Assembly: GCA_958295985.1 (NCBI GenBank)
Contig: OY282432.1
Span: forward strand, 806,001-870,000
Origin: an uncultured Candidatus Binatia bacterium
GTDB lineage: Bacteria; Desulfobacterota; Binatia; UBA9968; JAJDTQ01
Direction of reading: 5' to 3'
DNA length: 64,000 nt
Within the stretch, counting starts at the first letter, position 1. Each line of letters starts with the position of its first letter. The notes below the pieces were generated by a model. It worked only from the letters and a program-made list of their open reading frames with translations, ran no database searches and had not been told where the DNA came from. A program made the position numbers and the translations under genes. This document shows positions 51,160-59,680 of this stretch, in pieces.

Positions 51160-52449
51160 ATGAAACGAATCGTCCACTACGTGAACCAGTTCTTTGCCGG
51201 CCTTGGCGGCGAGGAGAGCGCGGGGGCGCCACCGGGCGTTCTGGAAGGGGCCACGGGGCCGGGCAGGCTGTTGCAATCCTTGCTGGGAGAGGATGCCCGC
51301 ATCGTGGCGACGGTCTACTGCGGCGACGATCATTTCTCCGAGAACGAGGAGGAGGCCACGGCCCGGCTGCTGGAGCTCATGGCGGCGGCCAGGCCCGACT
51401 TCCTGTTCGCCGGGCCGGCCTTCGGCTCGGGCCGTCACGGACTGGCCTGCGCCGCGGTTTGCCGGGCAGCGAGCGCCGAGCTCGGCATCCCGGTGCTGAC
51501 CGCCATGTCGCCGTCCAATCCCGGCGCCGATTCGGTCCGCCGCGAGGTCCCGGTGGTCCGGACCGGGGAGGGGTCGGGCGAAATGCGCGCCGCCCTCGAG
51601 CGCTCGGCCGGCCTGATCCTGAAGGCTCTGGCCGGCGAGGCCGTGGCTCCGGGCAGCGAAGACGGTTTGCTTCCCCGCGGCGGCCGGTGGAACACGCGGG
51701 CGTCCAAGTCCGCGGCCGAACGCGCCGTGGACCTGCTGCTGGCCAAGCTCGCCGGCGGTCCGATGGAAACGGAGATCCCGCTGCCGGCCATCGAGGAGGT
51801 ATCCGCGGCGCCGGGAATCCGGGACCTCGGGAACGCAAAGGTGGCGCTGGTCACCACCGGCGGTCTCGTGCCCCGGGGCAATCCGGACGGAATCAAGTCG
51901 TATCTGTCCACCCACTTCGGCGCCTACGGGCTGGAAAGCAGGGAGCACCTCACCGCGGATGAGTTCGAATCGGTGCACGGCGGCTTCTTCACCGCGGCCG
52001 TGAACGAGGACCCCAACCGGCTGATTCCCCTGGACGTGCTTCGGGAGGCGGTTCGGGAGGGATCCCTGGGCGCGCTGCACGAGCGCTTCTACTCCACCAC
52101 CGGCAACGGCACGCCCATCGAGACCGCGGCCGGCATGGCCCGGGACATCGCGGCGGCGCTGGAGGAGGACGGCGTCGACGGCGTCATCCTCACCTCCGCC
52201 TGAGGCACCTGCACTCGCTGCGGCGCAGCGATGGCAAAGGAACTGGAAAGAGGCGGCATCCCGACGGTGCACGTGACCAATCTCGTTTCGGTATCGGAGA
52301 ACACCGGGGCCAGGCGGATCCTGTCAGGACGGGCCATTCCACACGTGTTCGGAGACCCGTCCCTCGATGCGGATGAAGAGCGCCGGCTGCGGCGGCGCCT
52401 GGTGGAACAGGCGCTGGAGATGCTGAAGGAGCAGGAGGGCACGGCGTGA
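51160..52449 (+). CDS. GrdB-like selenoprotein with in-frame UGA (Sec)
   Basis: A glycine/sarcosine/betaine reductase selenoprotein B family gene. The first 347 codons (HYVNQFFAGLGGEE..., GPAFGSGRHGLACAAVCRA, TTGGLVPRGNPD) end at TGA 52201-52203. Translation continues in frame with GTCTRCGAAMAKELERGGIP and VFGDPSLDADEERRLRRRLV, ending TGA after EQEGTA at 52449, giving 429 residues. This is the exact family context in which UGA encodes selenocysteine (Sec-GTCTRCG). GGGAGG precedes the ATG. The Sec selenol would attack the substrate bound by the GrdE-like partner. No GrdA, GrdC or GrdD genes are here, nor sel genes, so it differs from clostridial operons. Confidence 0.93.
52201..52231 (+). promoter_or_regulatory. 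candidate bacterial SECIS element
   Basis: Eleven bases after the in-frame TGA, TCGCTGC (52215-52221) pairs perfectly with GCAGCGA (52225-52231) around a GGC loop. A short stem-loop within the coding sequence directly downstream of UGA, with G in the apical loop, is the form recognised by SelB. The stem encodes part of RCGAAM, so protein and RNA signals overlap. Confidence 0.75.
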
Positions 52450-52484
52450 GCGGAGGCGCTGCCTCCCCGGCCCCGCCCCGCCCG

Positions 52485-52558
52485 GATTCCCGCTTTCGCG
52501 GGCATGACGGAGGGGCGCGGCGTGACGGAGGGGGTTGCGGCAATGACGGAGGGGCGCG
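52485..52558. repeat. palindromic repeat plus TGACGGAGGGG tandem array
   Basis: GATTCCCGCTTTCGCGGGCA (52485-52504, intact CCCGC/GCGGG hairpin) is the same family as 3511-3530. It runs into three copies of RTGACGGAGGGG starting at 52504, 52522 and 52543, and a fainter one near 52564. It lies between the selenoprotein and the TctC gene and could act as a 3-prime mRNA stabiliser. Confidence 0.65.
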
Positions 52559-52657
52559 TGGGAGCGACGGCGGGGCGATGTTTTTCCGCGCAGGGTTCTT
52601 GACATGCTCGCCGTAAAGTCGGTTAATCGCACGATCAAAACCGAGAGGAGGCATCGC

Positions 52658-53704
52658 ATGGTTAAACGAGTTCTCGTTCTGGCGGCAGGGTTGCTGCTTT
52701 TGGCGGGCCCGGCATGGGGCGACGCGGTGGCGGATTTCTACAAGGGCAAGACCATCCGCATTGTCGTCGGCTACGGTCCGGGCGGCACCACCGACCTCAC
52801 CACCCGGCTGATCGCGCCGGTCCTGCACAAGTACATTCCCGGGGGGCCCCGGATCGTGGTCCAGAACAAAGCGGGCGGCGGCAGCATGCTGGCGGCCAAC
52901 ACGGTCTTCAACAACGAACGCAGGGACGGCACCGTGATGGCGGCCATCAGCAGCAGCCTCGTGTTCAAGCAGGCTCGCGGTGTGCCGGGGATCAAGTTCG
53001 ACGCCACGAAGTTCCAGTGGGTCGCCAGCGCGTTCCGGGCCAATTCCATGTGCGCGGTGCGGACCGATACGGGCGTGAAGAGCTTCAGCGACGCGGTGAA
53101 GACCAAGAAGAAGCTGATCATGTCGAGCTTCGACAAGGGAGGCCTATCCCACCTCGAACCGATCATCTTCAACGCCGTCTTCGGCAGCAACTTCAAGGCC
53201 GTTACCGGGTTCCCCAGCGGCGGCGCCCAGCGCCTGGCGGTGAAGAACGGTGAGGCCAACGGTTTCTGCACGACTTTCCAGACCGCCAAGAGCACCGAGA
53301 TCGCCATGTTCGAGGGTGCGGCGAAGTGTTGCCGCGTGCTCATCATCGCGGGCGCGACCAAGGAGGACCACCGTCTGCTGAAGGGCGTCCCCGCGGCCGA
53401 GGCGTTGGCCAAGGAACTGGGCAAGAGCTCTGAAGAACTGGCCATGCTGAGGGCGATGAACGCCACCAACCAGATCAGCATCGTCCACACGCTCCCGCCC
53501 GGAGTGCCGAAGGACCGTGTCGAGGCCATGCGCGACGCGTTCGCGAAAGCGTACAGCGATCCGCAGGTCAAGGCGCTGGCCGAGAAGCAGAAACGGGATC
53601 TGCAACCCAGGCGCGGCGACAACGTGGCCCAGATCGTCGAGCAGTTGCTCGGCACTCCCGAGCCTGTCATGAACAGGATAAGAGCGCTCATCGAGAAGGG
53701 CTGA
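52658..53704 (+). CDS. tripartite tricarboxylate transporter substrate-binding protein (TctC/Bug family)
   Basis: A 348-residue periplasmic binding protein of the TTT family. The first ~24 residues (MVKRVLVLAAGLLLLAGPAWG) are a Sec signal peptide. IRIVVGYGPGGTTDLTTRL and VVQNKAGGGSMLAAN are standard Bug-family sequences that form the carboxylate-binding site. GAGAGGAGG stands before the ATG at 52658; an upstream in-frame start at 52604 would spoil the signal peptide. It has an unusual Cys pair (AKCCRV). Membrane partners follow, so this is a complete TctCAB importer; substrate unknown, possibly linked to the reductase pair upstream. Confidence 0.92.
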   Translation: MVKRVLVLAAGLLLLAGPAWGDAVADFYKGKTIRIVVGYGPGGTTDLTTRLIAPVLHKYIPGGPRIVVQNKAGGGSMLAANTVFNNERRDGTVMAAISSSLVFKQARGVPGIKFDATKFQWVASAFRANSMCAVRTDTGVKSFSDAVKTKKKLIMSSFDKGGLSHLEPIIFNAVFGSNFKAVTGFPSGGAQRLAVKNGEANGFCTTFQTAKSTEIAMFEGAAKCCRVLIIAGATKEDHRLLKGVPAAEALAKELGKSSEELAMLRAMNATNQISIVHTLPPGVPKDRVEAMRDAFAKAYSDPQVKALAEKQKRDLQPRRGDNVAQIVEQLLGTPEPVMNRIRALIEKG

Positions 53705-53848
53705 AGACCGGCGGCACACCGTCGAATGAACCGTGGGTGATTGCGGGGCCCGGTTCGCGTCCGCCAAGGGCGGTCTCGGGCCGGGACCCGCAGTCCCCAA
53801 ACTCGCACCTGATGACCGCGAACCAACCGTTCTCGCTACCGTAGCACC

Positions 53849-55354
53849 ATGCTCGAAGCCTTCGTCGAAGGTCTGATCCAGGTCTTCAACCAGACCACGT
53901 TCCTGTTGATGTTGGTTGGCATCGTCCTGGGGTTCATCGTCGGGATCCTGCCCGGCATCGGCAGCCCCGGGGCGGTAGCCCTGATGCTGCCGTTCATCTT
54001 CAGCATGGACCCGGTCCAGGCGTTCGCCTTCCTGCTCGGGATGTACGCGGTCACCGGGACCACCGGCGACATCACCTCGATCCTGTTCGGCGTGCCCGGG
54101 GAGGTGGTCTCCACCGCCACCATCATCGACGGGCATCCCATGGCAAAAAAGGGCGAGGCCGGCCGCGCCCTTGGCGCGGCGCTCATGAGCTCCCTGGTGG
54201 GCGCCATCGTCGGCGCGTTCTCCCTGGCGGCCGCCATTCCCATCGTCACTCCGCTGGTGCTGTCCTTCAAGTCGCCGGAGTTCTTCGCGCTGGCGATCCT
54301 GGGAATCTGCTTTCTCGCCGCGCTGAGCGGCGACAACAAGCTCAAGGGGGTGCTGGCCGGGGGACTGGGGCTGGTGCTCTCCACCATCGGCCTGGACTAT
54401 CAGGAGAACATCGAGCGCTATACCTTCGGCATGGTGCACCTCTGGGAAGGACTCGGCCTCATCGCTGCGGCCGTGGGGCTCTTTGCCGTGCCGGAGATCG
54501 TGGAGCTGTGGGTCAGGGGCTCCAGCATCGCCGAGGCCAAGGTGGGCAAGCTGGGAGGCGTGTGGCAGGGGGTCAAGGACACCTTCGTCCACATCGGCAT
54601 CACCGTCCGCTGCAGCATGATCGGCACCTTCTTCGGCCTCGTGCCCGGCGTCAGCGCGGCGCTGTCCCAATGGGTGTCCTACGCGCACGCCGTCCAGAGC
54701 GCCAAGGACCGCAGCGGCTTCGGCAAGGGCGACATCCGCGGCGTCCTGGGGCCGGGGGCGGCCAACAACTCGGGCATCGGCGCCGCCATGATCCCCACCG
54801 TGGCCTTCGGCGTGCCCGGCAGCGCCACCACCGCCATCCTGTTGGGCGCCTTCATCATCCAGGGGCTGCAACCCGGGCCGAAGATGCTGACCGAGCATCT
54901 GGCCCTGACCTTCTCGTTCGTCTGGCTCATCGTCATCTCGAACATCATCACCGTCGCGTTCTGCCTGCTGTTCCTGAACCAGTTGGCGAAGATCACGCAG
55001 ATACGCGGATCGCTGTTGATTCCGGCGCTGTTCATGCTCATCTACCTGGCGGGCTTTGCCAACACCAATTCCTACTTCGCCATGACCACCACCCTGGTGT
55101 TCGGCGTTGCCGGCGTGGTCATGGTGAACCACGGCTGGCCGCGTCCGCCGCTGGTGCTGGGACTGGTACTCGGACCCCTGGTGGAGCGGAACCTGTTCAT
55201 CTCGTACGAGATCTACGGACTTTGGTTCCTGCTGCGGCCCATCGTCATGGTGACCTTCGGCATTGCCTTCGTCGTACTCTTCCTGCCCGGGCTGCAGGAC
55301 TGGATGGCGAAGCGCGCCCAGCCCAAGGAGGACCCGGGTGAGCAACCGGACTGA
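53849..55354 (+). CDS. tctA: tripartite tricarboxylate transporter permease TctA
   Basis: A 501-residue integral membrane protein with about 11-12 helices, the large permease of the TTT importer. Typical segments are FIVGILPGIGSPGAVALMLPF near residue 29 and its second-half counterpart MIGTFFGLVPGVSAALSQWVSY, plus GDITSILFGVPGE and MIPTVAFGVPGSATTAILLG. These inverted GxPG repeats bind substrate and ions. No ribosome site is obvious before the ATG at 53849, though the N-terminus MLEAFVEGLIQVF is normal for the family. The 144-bp gap from tctC holds no gene. tctB overlaps its 3-prime end. Confidence 0.93.
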   Translation: MLEAFVEGLIQVFNQTTFLLMLVGIVLGFIVGILPGIGSPGAVALMLPFIFSMDPVQAFAFLLGMYAVTGTTGDITSILFGVPGEVVSTATIIDGHPMAKKGEAGRALGAALMSSLVGAIVGAFSLAAAIPIVTPLVLSFKSPEFFALAILGICFLAALSGDNKLKGVLAGGLGLVLSTIGLDYQENIERYTFGMVHLWEGLGLIAAAVGLFAVPEIVELWVRGSSIAEAKVGKLGGVWQGVKDTFVHIGITVRCSMIGTFFGLVPGVSAALSQWVSYAHAVQSAKDRSGFGKGDIRGVLGPGAANNSGIGAAMIPTVAFGVPGSATTAILLGAFIIQGLQPGPKMLTEHLALTFSFVWLIVISNIITVAFCLLFLNQLAKITQIRGSLLIPALFMLIYLAGFANTNSYFAMTTTLVFGVAGVVMVNHGWPRPPLVLGLVLGPLVERNLFISYEIYGLWFLLRPIVMVTFGIAFVVLFLPGLQDWMAKRAQPKEDPGEQPD

Positions 55355-55883
55355 CATCGCCATCGGCGTGTTGCTGGTGACGCTCCTGACCTGGGCGGTG
55401 TGGGAAGCGCAAGACTGGCCGGCCCGCACGCGGTTCTTCCCCCTGGCCATCGGTTATCCGGTGGTGGCCATGGCGGTGATGCACCTCGCATACAGCTTGT
55501 GGCTCGGGCTCCGGCCGCCCGTCCGCGGGCAGGCGTCGCAAGAGGCCGAGCCGGCGACGGAGGCCGGACCTCCTCTGAAGCCGGCCGTGGTGCGCCTGCG
55601 TACGCTTCAGATCTCCGCCTGGGCCGTGGCCTTCGCCGTGGGCCTGTGGCTCCTGGGCTTCAAGGTGGGCGGGTTGCTGATCCCCCCGGTCTTTCTGCGG
55701 TTCCAGGCCCACGAGTCCTGGGGCACCAGTCTCCTCTACGGCTTCGTCGTCTACCTCTTCTTCTGGGGCGGCCTGGAAATGGCTCTCGCGTTCCCCCTGC
55801 CGCCGGGCCTCATCGCCAGGTCCCTGGGCCTCTACTCCTTCGATTCCTACCTGACGGACCCGATTCTGAACCTGATTCGGTGA
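55338..55883 (+). CDS. tctB: tripartite tricarboxylate transporter small permease TctB
   Basis: A 181-residue membrane protein with four hydrophobic helices (TDIAIGVLLVTLLTWAVWEA first), the small TTT subunit. GTG at 55338 is the likely start because AAGGAGG lies just upstream and it overlaps tctA by 17 bp, giving translational coupling. The order here is C-A-B, whereas the commonest is C-B-A; all three subunits are present. A hairpin follows at 55970-55998. Confidence 0.85.
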   Translation: MSNRTDIAIGVLLVTLLTWAVWEAQDWPARTRFFPLAIGYPVVAMAVMHLAYSLWLGLRPPVRGQASQEAEPATEAGPPLKPAVVRLRTLQISAWAVAFAVGLWLLGFKVGGLLIPPVFLRFQAHESWGTSLLYGFVVYLFFWGGLEMALAFPLPPGLIARSLGLYSFDSYLTDPILNLIR

Positions 55884-55969
55884 GGTCTTTGCCACGCCCG
55901 ATCTGTCCGCGGCCCCCCTTGGCCTCCCTGGGTCGTAGCTCGCGGCACCCAAATCGGGCGGAACGTCCA

Positions 55970-55998
55970 CAAGCGTGTCCACGGTGAGGACACGCTTG
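55970..55998. terminator. hairpin between the TTT operon and the RNase D-like gene
   Basis: A perfect 11-bp stem CAAGCGTGTCC/GGACACGCTTG with a 7-nt loop lies 87 bp after tctB. Only a weak pyrimidine-rich tail (CCCGTTTCGCCC) follows. Confidence 0.55.
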
Positions 55999-56107
55999 CC
56001 CGTTTCGCCCATATCGTGTCAATTCCATGATCCCATCATCAATCTGGCACGACTTACTCACCAAGGGCTTGGTTTTCGTTGTTCGAGGGTTCAAGCTAAG
56101 AGGCTCC

Positions 56108-57361
56108 ATGAAAGGGATCGAGTCGTTGAGCGGGAGCGAACCGCAGGGTTACGTGTACGTCCACGAATCCGTGGCGCTGGAAAGGGTGATTCAGCGCATC
56201 ACGGGCGACCAACGGATCGCGCTCGACATCGAGGCCGACAGTCTCCACAGCTACTTCGAGAAGGTCTGTCTGATCCAGGTCTCCGTCGGGGGCGAGCATT
56301 TCCTCGTCGATCCCCTTTCCCCACTGGACCTGGGCGGCTTCCTCGACGCGTTGGCGGAAAGGCCGCTGATCGTCCACGGCGGTGACTACGACCTGCGCAT
56401 GTTGCGCGCCTGGAAGGGCTTCAGGCCGCGCTGTGAAGTGTTCGACACCATGATCGCGGCGCAGTTGCTCGGTGCCGAGCGGGTCGGGCTGGCCGCCCTC
56501 ATCGAGGAGTTCTTCGGCGTCACGATCGAAAAGGGCGAGCAGAAGTCGGACTGGTCGCGCCGGCCGCTCAGCGACAAACAGCTTCGGTACGCCGCCAGCG
56601 ATACGCGCTTTCTCGAGCGGCTGGCCGAACGCCTGCACGGCGAACTGCTACGGCGGGGGCGAGTGGAATGGCACAGGGAGAGTTGCCGCGCCATGGTGGA
56701 CGCCACCGGACGTGACAGCTCGCGTGACCCACAGGAAACCTGGCGCATCAAGGGGGCCGGCCGGCTGACGCGCCGCCAACTCGCCTACCTGCGCGAACTC
56801 TGGTGCTGGCGCGACATGCACGCCCGGCGCCTGGACCGGCCGCCCTTCAAGGTCTTCGGCAATCAGCAACTGCTGGAATGGGTCCATTGGACCGAGTCCC
56901 ATCCCGGCGAGCCCCTGGCCCAGGGACCGAAATTGCCCCGCAACATCGTGGGCTCCCGCCTGGAGACGTTCCGGACGGCCGTCGCTCGGGCGGAAGGCAT
57001 GACGTCTTCGGAGTGGCCGGAACCGGTCAGAAGCGCGCCCTCTCGCAAGCCGCCCATCGACCAGCGGGAGCGGATCGACGCGCTGCGTAACGAGTGCGCC
57101 CGGGTCGCCGGGGAACTGGAGATCGCCCCATCGACCCTGGCGCCCAGAGCCGCGGTCGAGGCCATCGTCCAGGACCGGCCCCGAACCGTCGATGGGATCA
57201 TGGCGGATGGGGGTCTGTTGCGCTGGCAGGCGGAACTCGTGAGACCCGCGGTGGACAAGACCCTGCATGCGACCCAGGCAGCGCCGCACCACGAAGCCTG
57301 CGACAATGGCCCGGCAGTCCGGGAAGACGGGAAAGAAGCCGTCGAGAAGGCCCCCCGGTAG
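56108..57361 (+). CDS. rnd: ribonuclease D-like 3-prime-5-prime exonuclease with HRDC-like region
   Basis: A 417-residue DEDDy exonuclease. Exo I is ALDIEADS (Asp40, Glu42), Exo II is VHGGDYDLRML, Exo III is RYAASDTRFL with the Tyr-3-Asp pattern. HRDC-like helices follow (QLAYLRELWCWRDMHARRLD and, near the end, RIDALRNECARVAGELEI), as in RNase D. The length is a little above E. coli RNase D (375), because of a low-complexity C-terminal tail. RNase D trims tRNA 3-prime ends. The ATG at 56108 with AGAGG upstream is chosen; an ATG at 56027 gives an unlikely leader. Confidence 0.88.
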   Translation: MKGIESLSGSEPQGYVYVHESVALERVIQRITGDQRIALDIEADSLHSYFEKVCLIQVSVGGEHFLVDPLSPLDLGGFLDALAERPLIVHGGDYDLRMLRAWKGFRPRCEVFDTMIAAQLLGAERVGLAALIEEFFGVTIEKGEQKSDWSRRPLSDKQLRYAASDTRFLERLAERLHGELLRRGRVEWHRESCRAMVDATGRDSSRDPQETWRIKGAGRLTRRQLAYLRELWCWRDMHARRLDRPPFKVFGNQQLLEWVHWTESHPGEPLAQGPKLPRNIVGSRLETFRTAVARAEGMTSSEWPEPVRSAPSRKPPIDQRERIDALRNECARVAGELEIAPSTLAPRAAVEAIVQDRPRTVDGIMADGGLLRWQAELVRPAVDKTLHATQAAPHHEACDNGPAVREDGKEAVEKAPR

Positions 57362-57398
57362 ATGGACCGGGCGCCTGCAATGTGTCATAGGTCGATCA

Positions 57399-57477
57399 GT
57401 TGAGCGCCGGCGCAGGGAGGTACGCGGATACCGTCCATCGCGAAGGCCGACCCCGCCGGTTGAGCGCCGGCGCAGGG
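57399..57477. repeat. 19-bp direct repeat GTTGAGCGCCGGCGCAGGG
   Basis: Two exact copies (57399-57417, 57459-57477), 60 bp apart, lie upstream of the next amidohydrolase, the second ending 30 bp before its start codon. Each contains the palindrome GCGCCGGCGC. They are good candidates for paired operators. Confidence 0.65.
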
Positions 57478-57506
57478 GACGTACCCTGCCGGGAGGAGCC
57501 GTGACC

Positions 57507-58967
57507 ATGGAAAATCGGGCAACGAAGATTCATGACGGGCTGAAGCACCCGGTGATCGACGGCGACGGTCACTGGATCGAGCCGGTCCCGGTCTTTCTCG
57601 AATACCTGAGCGAAGTGGGCGGCCCTGGGGCCGTCGATCAGATCCGGGCGCTATGGCGCCGGAACCAGGGATGGTATCGGGCCACCTGGCCGGAACGCCG
57701 GCACCACCGCATGCGTCGCACGATCTGGTGGGGTGTCACCAGCGATACCCTCGACAAGGCCACGGGACTCTTGCCGGCCTTGCTGAACGAGCGCTTGCCC
57801 GAGTTGGGCATCGACTTCGCGATGATCTATCCGAGCTTCGGGCTGAGCGTCAACGGCATTCCCGACGATGAACTTCACCGTTACGGAGTCCGCGCCTACA
57901 ACATGATGACGGCCGACATGTTCGCGCCTTATGCCGAAAGGTTCGCGCCGGTGGCCATCATCCCGGCCCATACGCCGGAGGAGGCCCTCGCGGAACTGGA
58001 CTACGCGGTCGTGCAGCGCGGGTTCAAGGCGATCATGCTGCGGGGCAACCAGGAACGGAAGATCCCGAGCGCGGCGGAGGGCATCGACCCGCGGAAGGCC
58101 GCCTGGTACTGCGACAACATCGCCCTCGACAGCCCGTATGACTATGAGCCCTTATGGCAGCGGTGCGCCGGCCTTGGCGTGGCCGTAACCCAGCACTCGG
58201 GCAGCGGCCGCTGGCACGACCGCGCCTCCATCAGCAACTTCACCTACAACCACGTGGGCCACTTCGCCGAATCGAACCACGCCTTCGCCCGGGGCGTCTT
58301 CCTCGGCGGCCTGGTGCGGCGCTACCCGAGCCTCAATTTCGGGTTCATGGAAGGCGGCGTGAGTTGGGCTTGCCAGATGTGCTTCGACCTGATCGAGCAC
58401 TGGGAGAAGCGCCGTCGCGCCGGGCTGCAGCACCCCGGCGCAACCAGCGTGGACGAGCTGCGGGGGTTCATCGAGCGCTACGGCGATGAAAGGCTGAAAG
58501 CCAACGCCGGCGCCATCATGGCCAACCTGGACGCATTCCGCCCGGAGTGCAGCCTGGAAGAGCTCGCGAAGCCCGAGCACGTGGTGGACGATTTCGAGGC
58601 CGCGGGAATCGACTCGGAAGCCGACGTCCGGGCCGTCTTCTCCGGCAACTTCTTTTTCGGCTGCGAGGCGGACGACCGGGCCACCATGTGGGCCTTCGAC
58701 CCCCGGATGGGCGTGCGGCTCCAGCCGGTCTTCAGCTCCGACTTCACGCACTTCGACGTGCCCGATTTCCAGGACGTCGTTCCCGAGGCGTTCGAGATGG
58801 TGGAGAAGGGCTTCGTGACGGAGCAGGATTTCCGGGAGTTCACGTTCACCAACGCCGCCCGCCTGCACACCCGCAACAACCCGGACTTCTTCAAGGACAC
58901 CGCGGTCGAGAAGGCCGTGGCCGATGAGTTGGGACTGGAAGCGCCGTTGCCGGCGCCGAAAGCCTGA
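57507..58967 (+). CDS. amidohydrolase family protein, long form
   Basis: A 486-residue amidohydrolase 2-type protein, longer than its paralogues here by about 100 residues. HPVIDGDGHWIEPVPVFLEYL is the N-terminal metal region, GVAVTQHSGSGRWHDR and FGFMEGGVSWACQM the middle strands, and PVFSSDFTHFDVPDF the conserved Asp. An insertion (about 310-395) holds a helical segment with SLEELAKPEHVVDDF. GGGAGGAG lies about 8 nt before the ATG at 57507. The 19-bp direct repeats upstream are possible operators. Substrate unknown. Confidence 0.88.
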   Translation: MENRATKIHDGLKHPVIDGDGHWIEPVPVFLEYLSEVGGPGAVDQIRALWRRNQGWYRATWPERRHHRMRRTIWWGVTSDTLDKATGLLPALLNERLPELGIDFAMIYPSFGLSVNGIPDDELHRYGVRAYNMMTADMFAPYAERFAPVAIIPAHTPEEALAELDYAVVQRGFKAIMLRGNQERKIPSAAEGIDPRKAAWYCDNIALDSPYDYEPLWQRCAGLGVAVTQHSGSGRWHDRASISNFTYNHVGHFAESNHAFARGVFLGGLVRRYPSLNFGFMEGGVSWACQMCFDLIEHWEKRRRAGLQHPGATSVDELRGFIERYGDERLKANAGAIMANLDAFRPECSLEELAKPEHVVDDFEAAGIDSEADVRAVFSGNFFFGCEADDRATMWAFDPRMGVRLQPVFSSDFTHFDVPDFQDVVPEAFEMVEKGFVTEQDFREFTFTNAARLHTRNNPDFFKDTAVEKAVADELGLEAPLPAPKA

Positions 58968-59004
58968 CGAAGCAGTTCTACCACCACGCCGGCTGAGGAC
59001 CGAG

Positions 59005-59412
59005 CTATGGAACAACCTCAAAGCGCATCTGCCGGAAGTGGCGGTCCAGCGTCAATGCTCGACGAATTCGCAACTCTCGCATAACCACAAAGCTGCAACA
59101 ATCGGTGAAGGAGAAGTCCTTGTCCCGATAACCAAAGAAGAGCGCCCGCCCTCGTTCTCTTCGCGGTTCGTCAATGGACTCGACCCGCAGTCGAGCCGAG
59201 CCGTCGATTTGCAGCCACCAGGCTTCGGCGGCATCAAGTCCCATGCGAAACCGAATGGTGGTCAGAGTCTCGTCGATCACATAGTCGGTTGTCGTCAACA
59301 CGCCGCCGGACGACAACCATCCATCTCGAGCGTTCCGCACAGCCAAACCCGCCGCGTCACTGCTATCCGCGGCCGCGACCCATGCGGCCGTATCCACGAA
59401 CATTTGCCTCAC
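59005..59412 (-). CDS. vapC: VapC-type PIN toxin
   Basis: A 135-residue PIN-domain ribonuclease, toxin of a type II toxin-antitoxin pair. Catalytic acids are visible in order: Asp7 in MFVDTAAWVAA, Glu48 in DYVIDETLTTI, Asp in FSFTDCCSFVVM and Asp in ALTLDRHFRQM. The start is a GTG overlapping the antitoxin stop by 4 bp (GTGA), or an ATG three codons later. VapC proteins cut tRNA or rRNA when released from the antitoxin. It is intact and near no mobile element. Confidence 0.9.
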   Translation of the reverse strand: MRQMFVDTAAWVAAADSSDAAGLAVRNARDGWLSSGGVLTTTDYVIDETLTTIRFRMGLDAAEAWWLQIDGSARLRVESIDEPRRERGRALFFGYRDKDFSFTDCCSFVVMRELRIRRALTLDRHFRQMRFEVVP

Positions 59413-59654
59413 CGGTATAGCACCTCATCATGCTGGGCGGCAGCGTCCCCCGATTCGGATGACCCAACGGCCGGACCCCGGTACAGCGGGTCCGATTCCA
59501 ACGGCGAGCTATCGAGCGAGGGATTGCCAACCGGTACGATGTCAAAAGCCGGACGGCTTCGATACAGAACGGTAAATCGTCCCCCGTGCCGCACTTTCTC
59601 GACGACATCCTGCAATTGCTCCCGGAGTTGTTTGGCGCTGATCATTTCCAGCAT
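59409..59654 (-). CDS. Phd/YefM-like antitoxin of the VapC pair
   Basis: An 81-residue antitoxin. The N-terminal MLEMISAKQLREQLQDVVEKVRHGGRFTVLYRSRPAFDIVPV fits the Phd/YefM DNA-binding fold (helix, then beta strands). The C-terminal half (SSPLESDPLYRG...) is disordered-looking, as expected for the toxin-wrapping tail. The ATG at 59654 has GAGG 6 nt upstream; the one at 59660 is too close to that site. It precedes vapC with a 4-bp overlap. Confidence 0.85.
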   Translation of the reverse strand: MLEMISAKQLREQLQDVVEKVRHGGRFTVLYRSRPAFDIVPVGNPSLDSSPLESDPLYRGPAVGSSESGDAAAQHDEVLYR

Positions 59655-59669
59655 GGTCATCCTCTTTCC

Positions 59670-59680
59670 AAGTTTAACTT
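59670..59680. promoter_or_regulatory. possible antitoxin operator (AAGTTTAACTT palindrome)
   Basis: AAGTT-T-AACTT is centred about 20 bp upstream of the antitoxin start in AT-rich DNA that could hold the promoter, and would suit autoregulation by the toxin-antitoxin complex. The rest of 59661-59909 shows no gene. Confidence 0.4.

Noticed and set aside
52231..52449. separate 72-codon gene after the TGA at 52201
   Set aside because: It has no independent ribosome site and is exactly the C-terminus of GrdB-type selenoproteins, in frame with the upstream part.
52504..52558. TGACGGAGGGG tandem copies as a CRISPR or origin iteron array
   Set aside because: The copies are short, unevenly spaced and degenerate, and lie next to a common palindromic repeat; no replication gene is near.
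53144..55450. 768-codon minus-strand frame opposite the TTT genes
   Set aside because: His/Asp/Gln-rich antisense translation of tctA; the TctA motifs settle the coding strand.
57399..57477. possible CRISPR-like repeats
   Set aside because: Only two copies of 19 bp with one 41-bp spacer and no cas genes; more likely operator sites.
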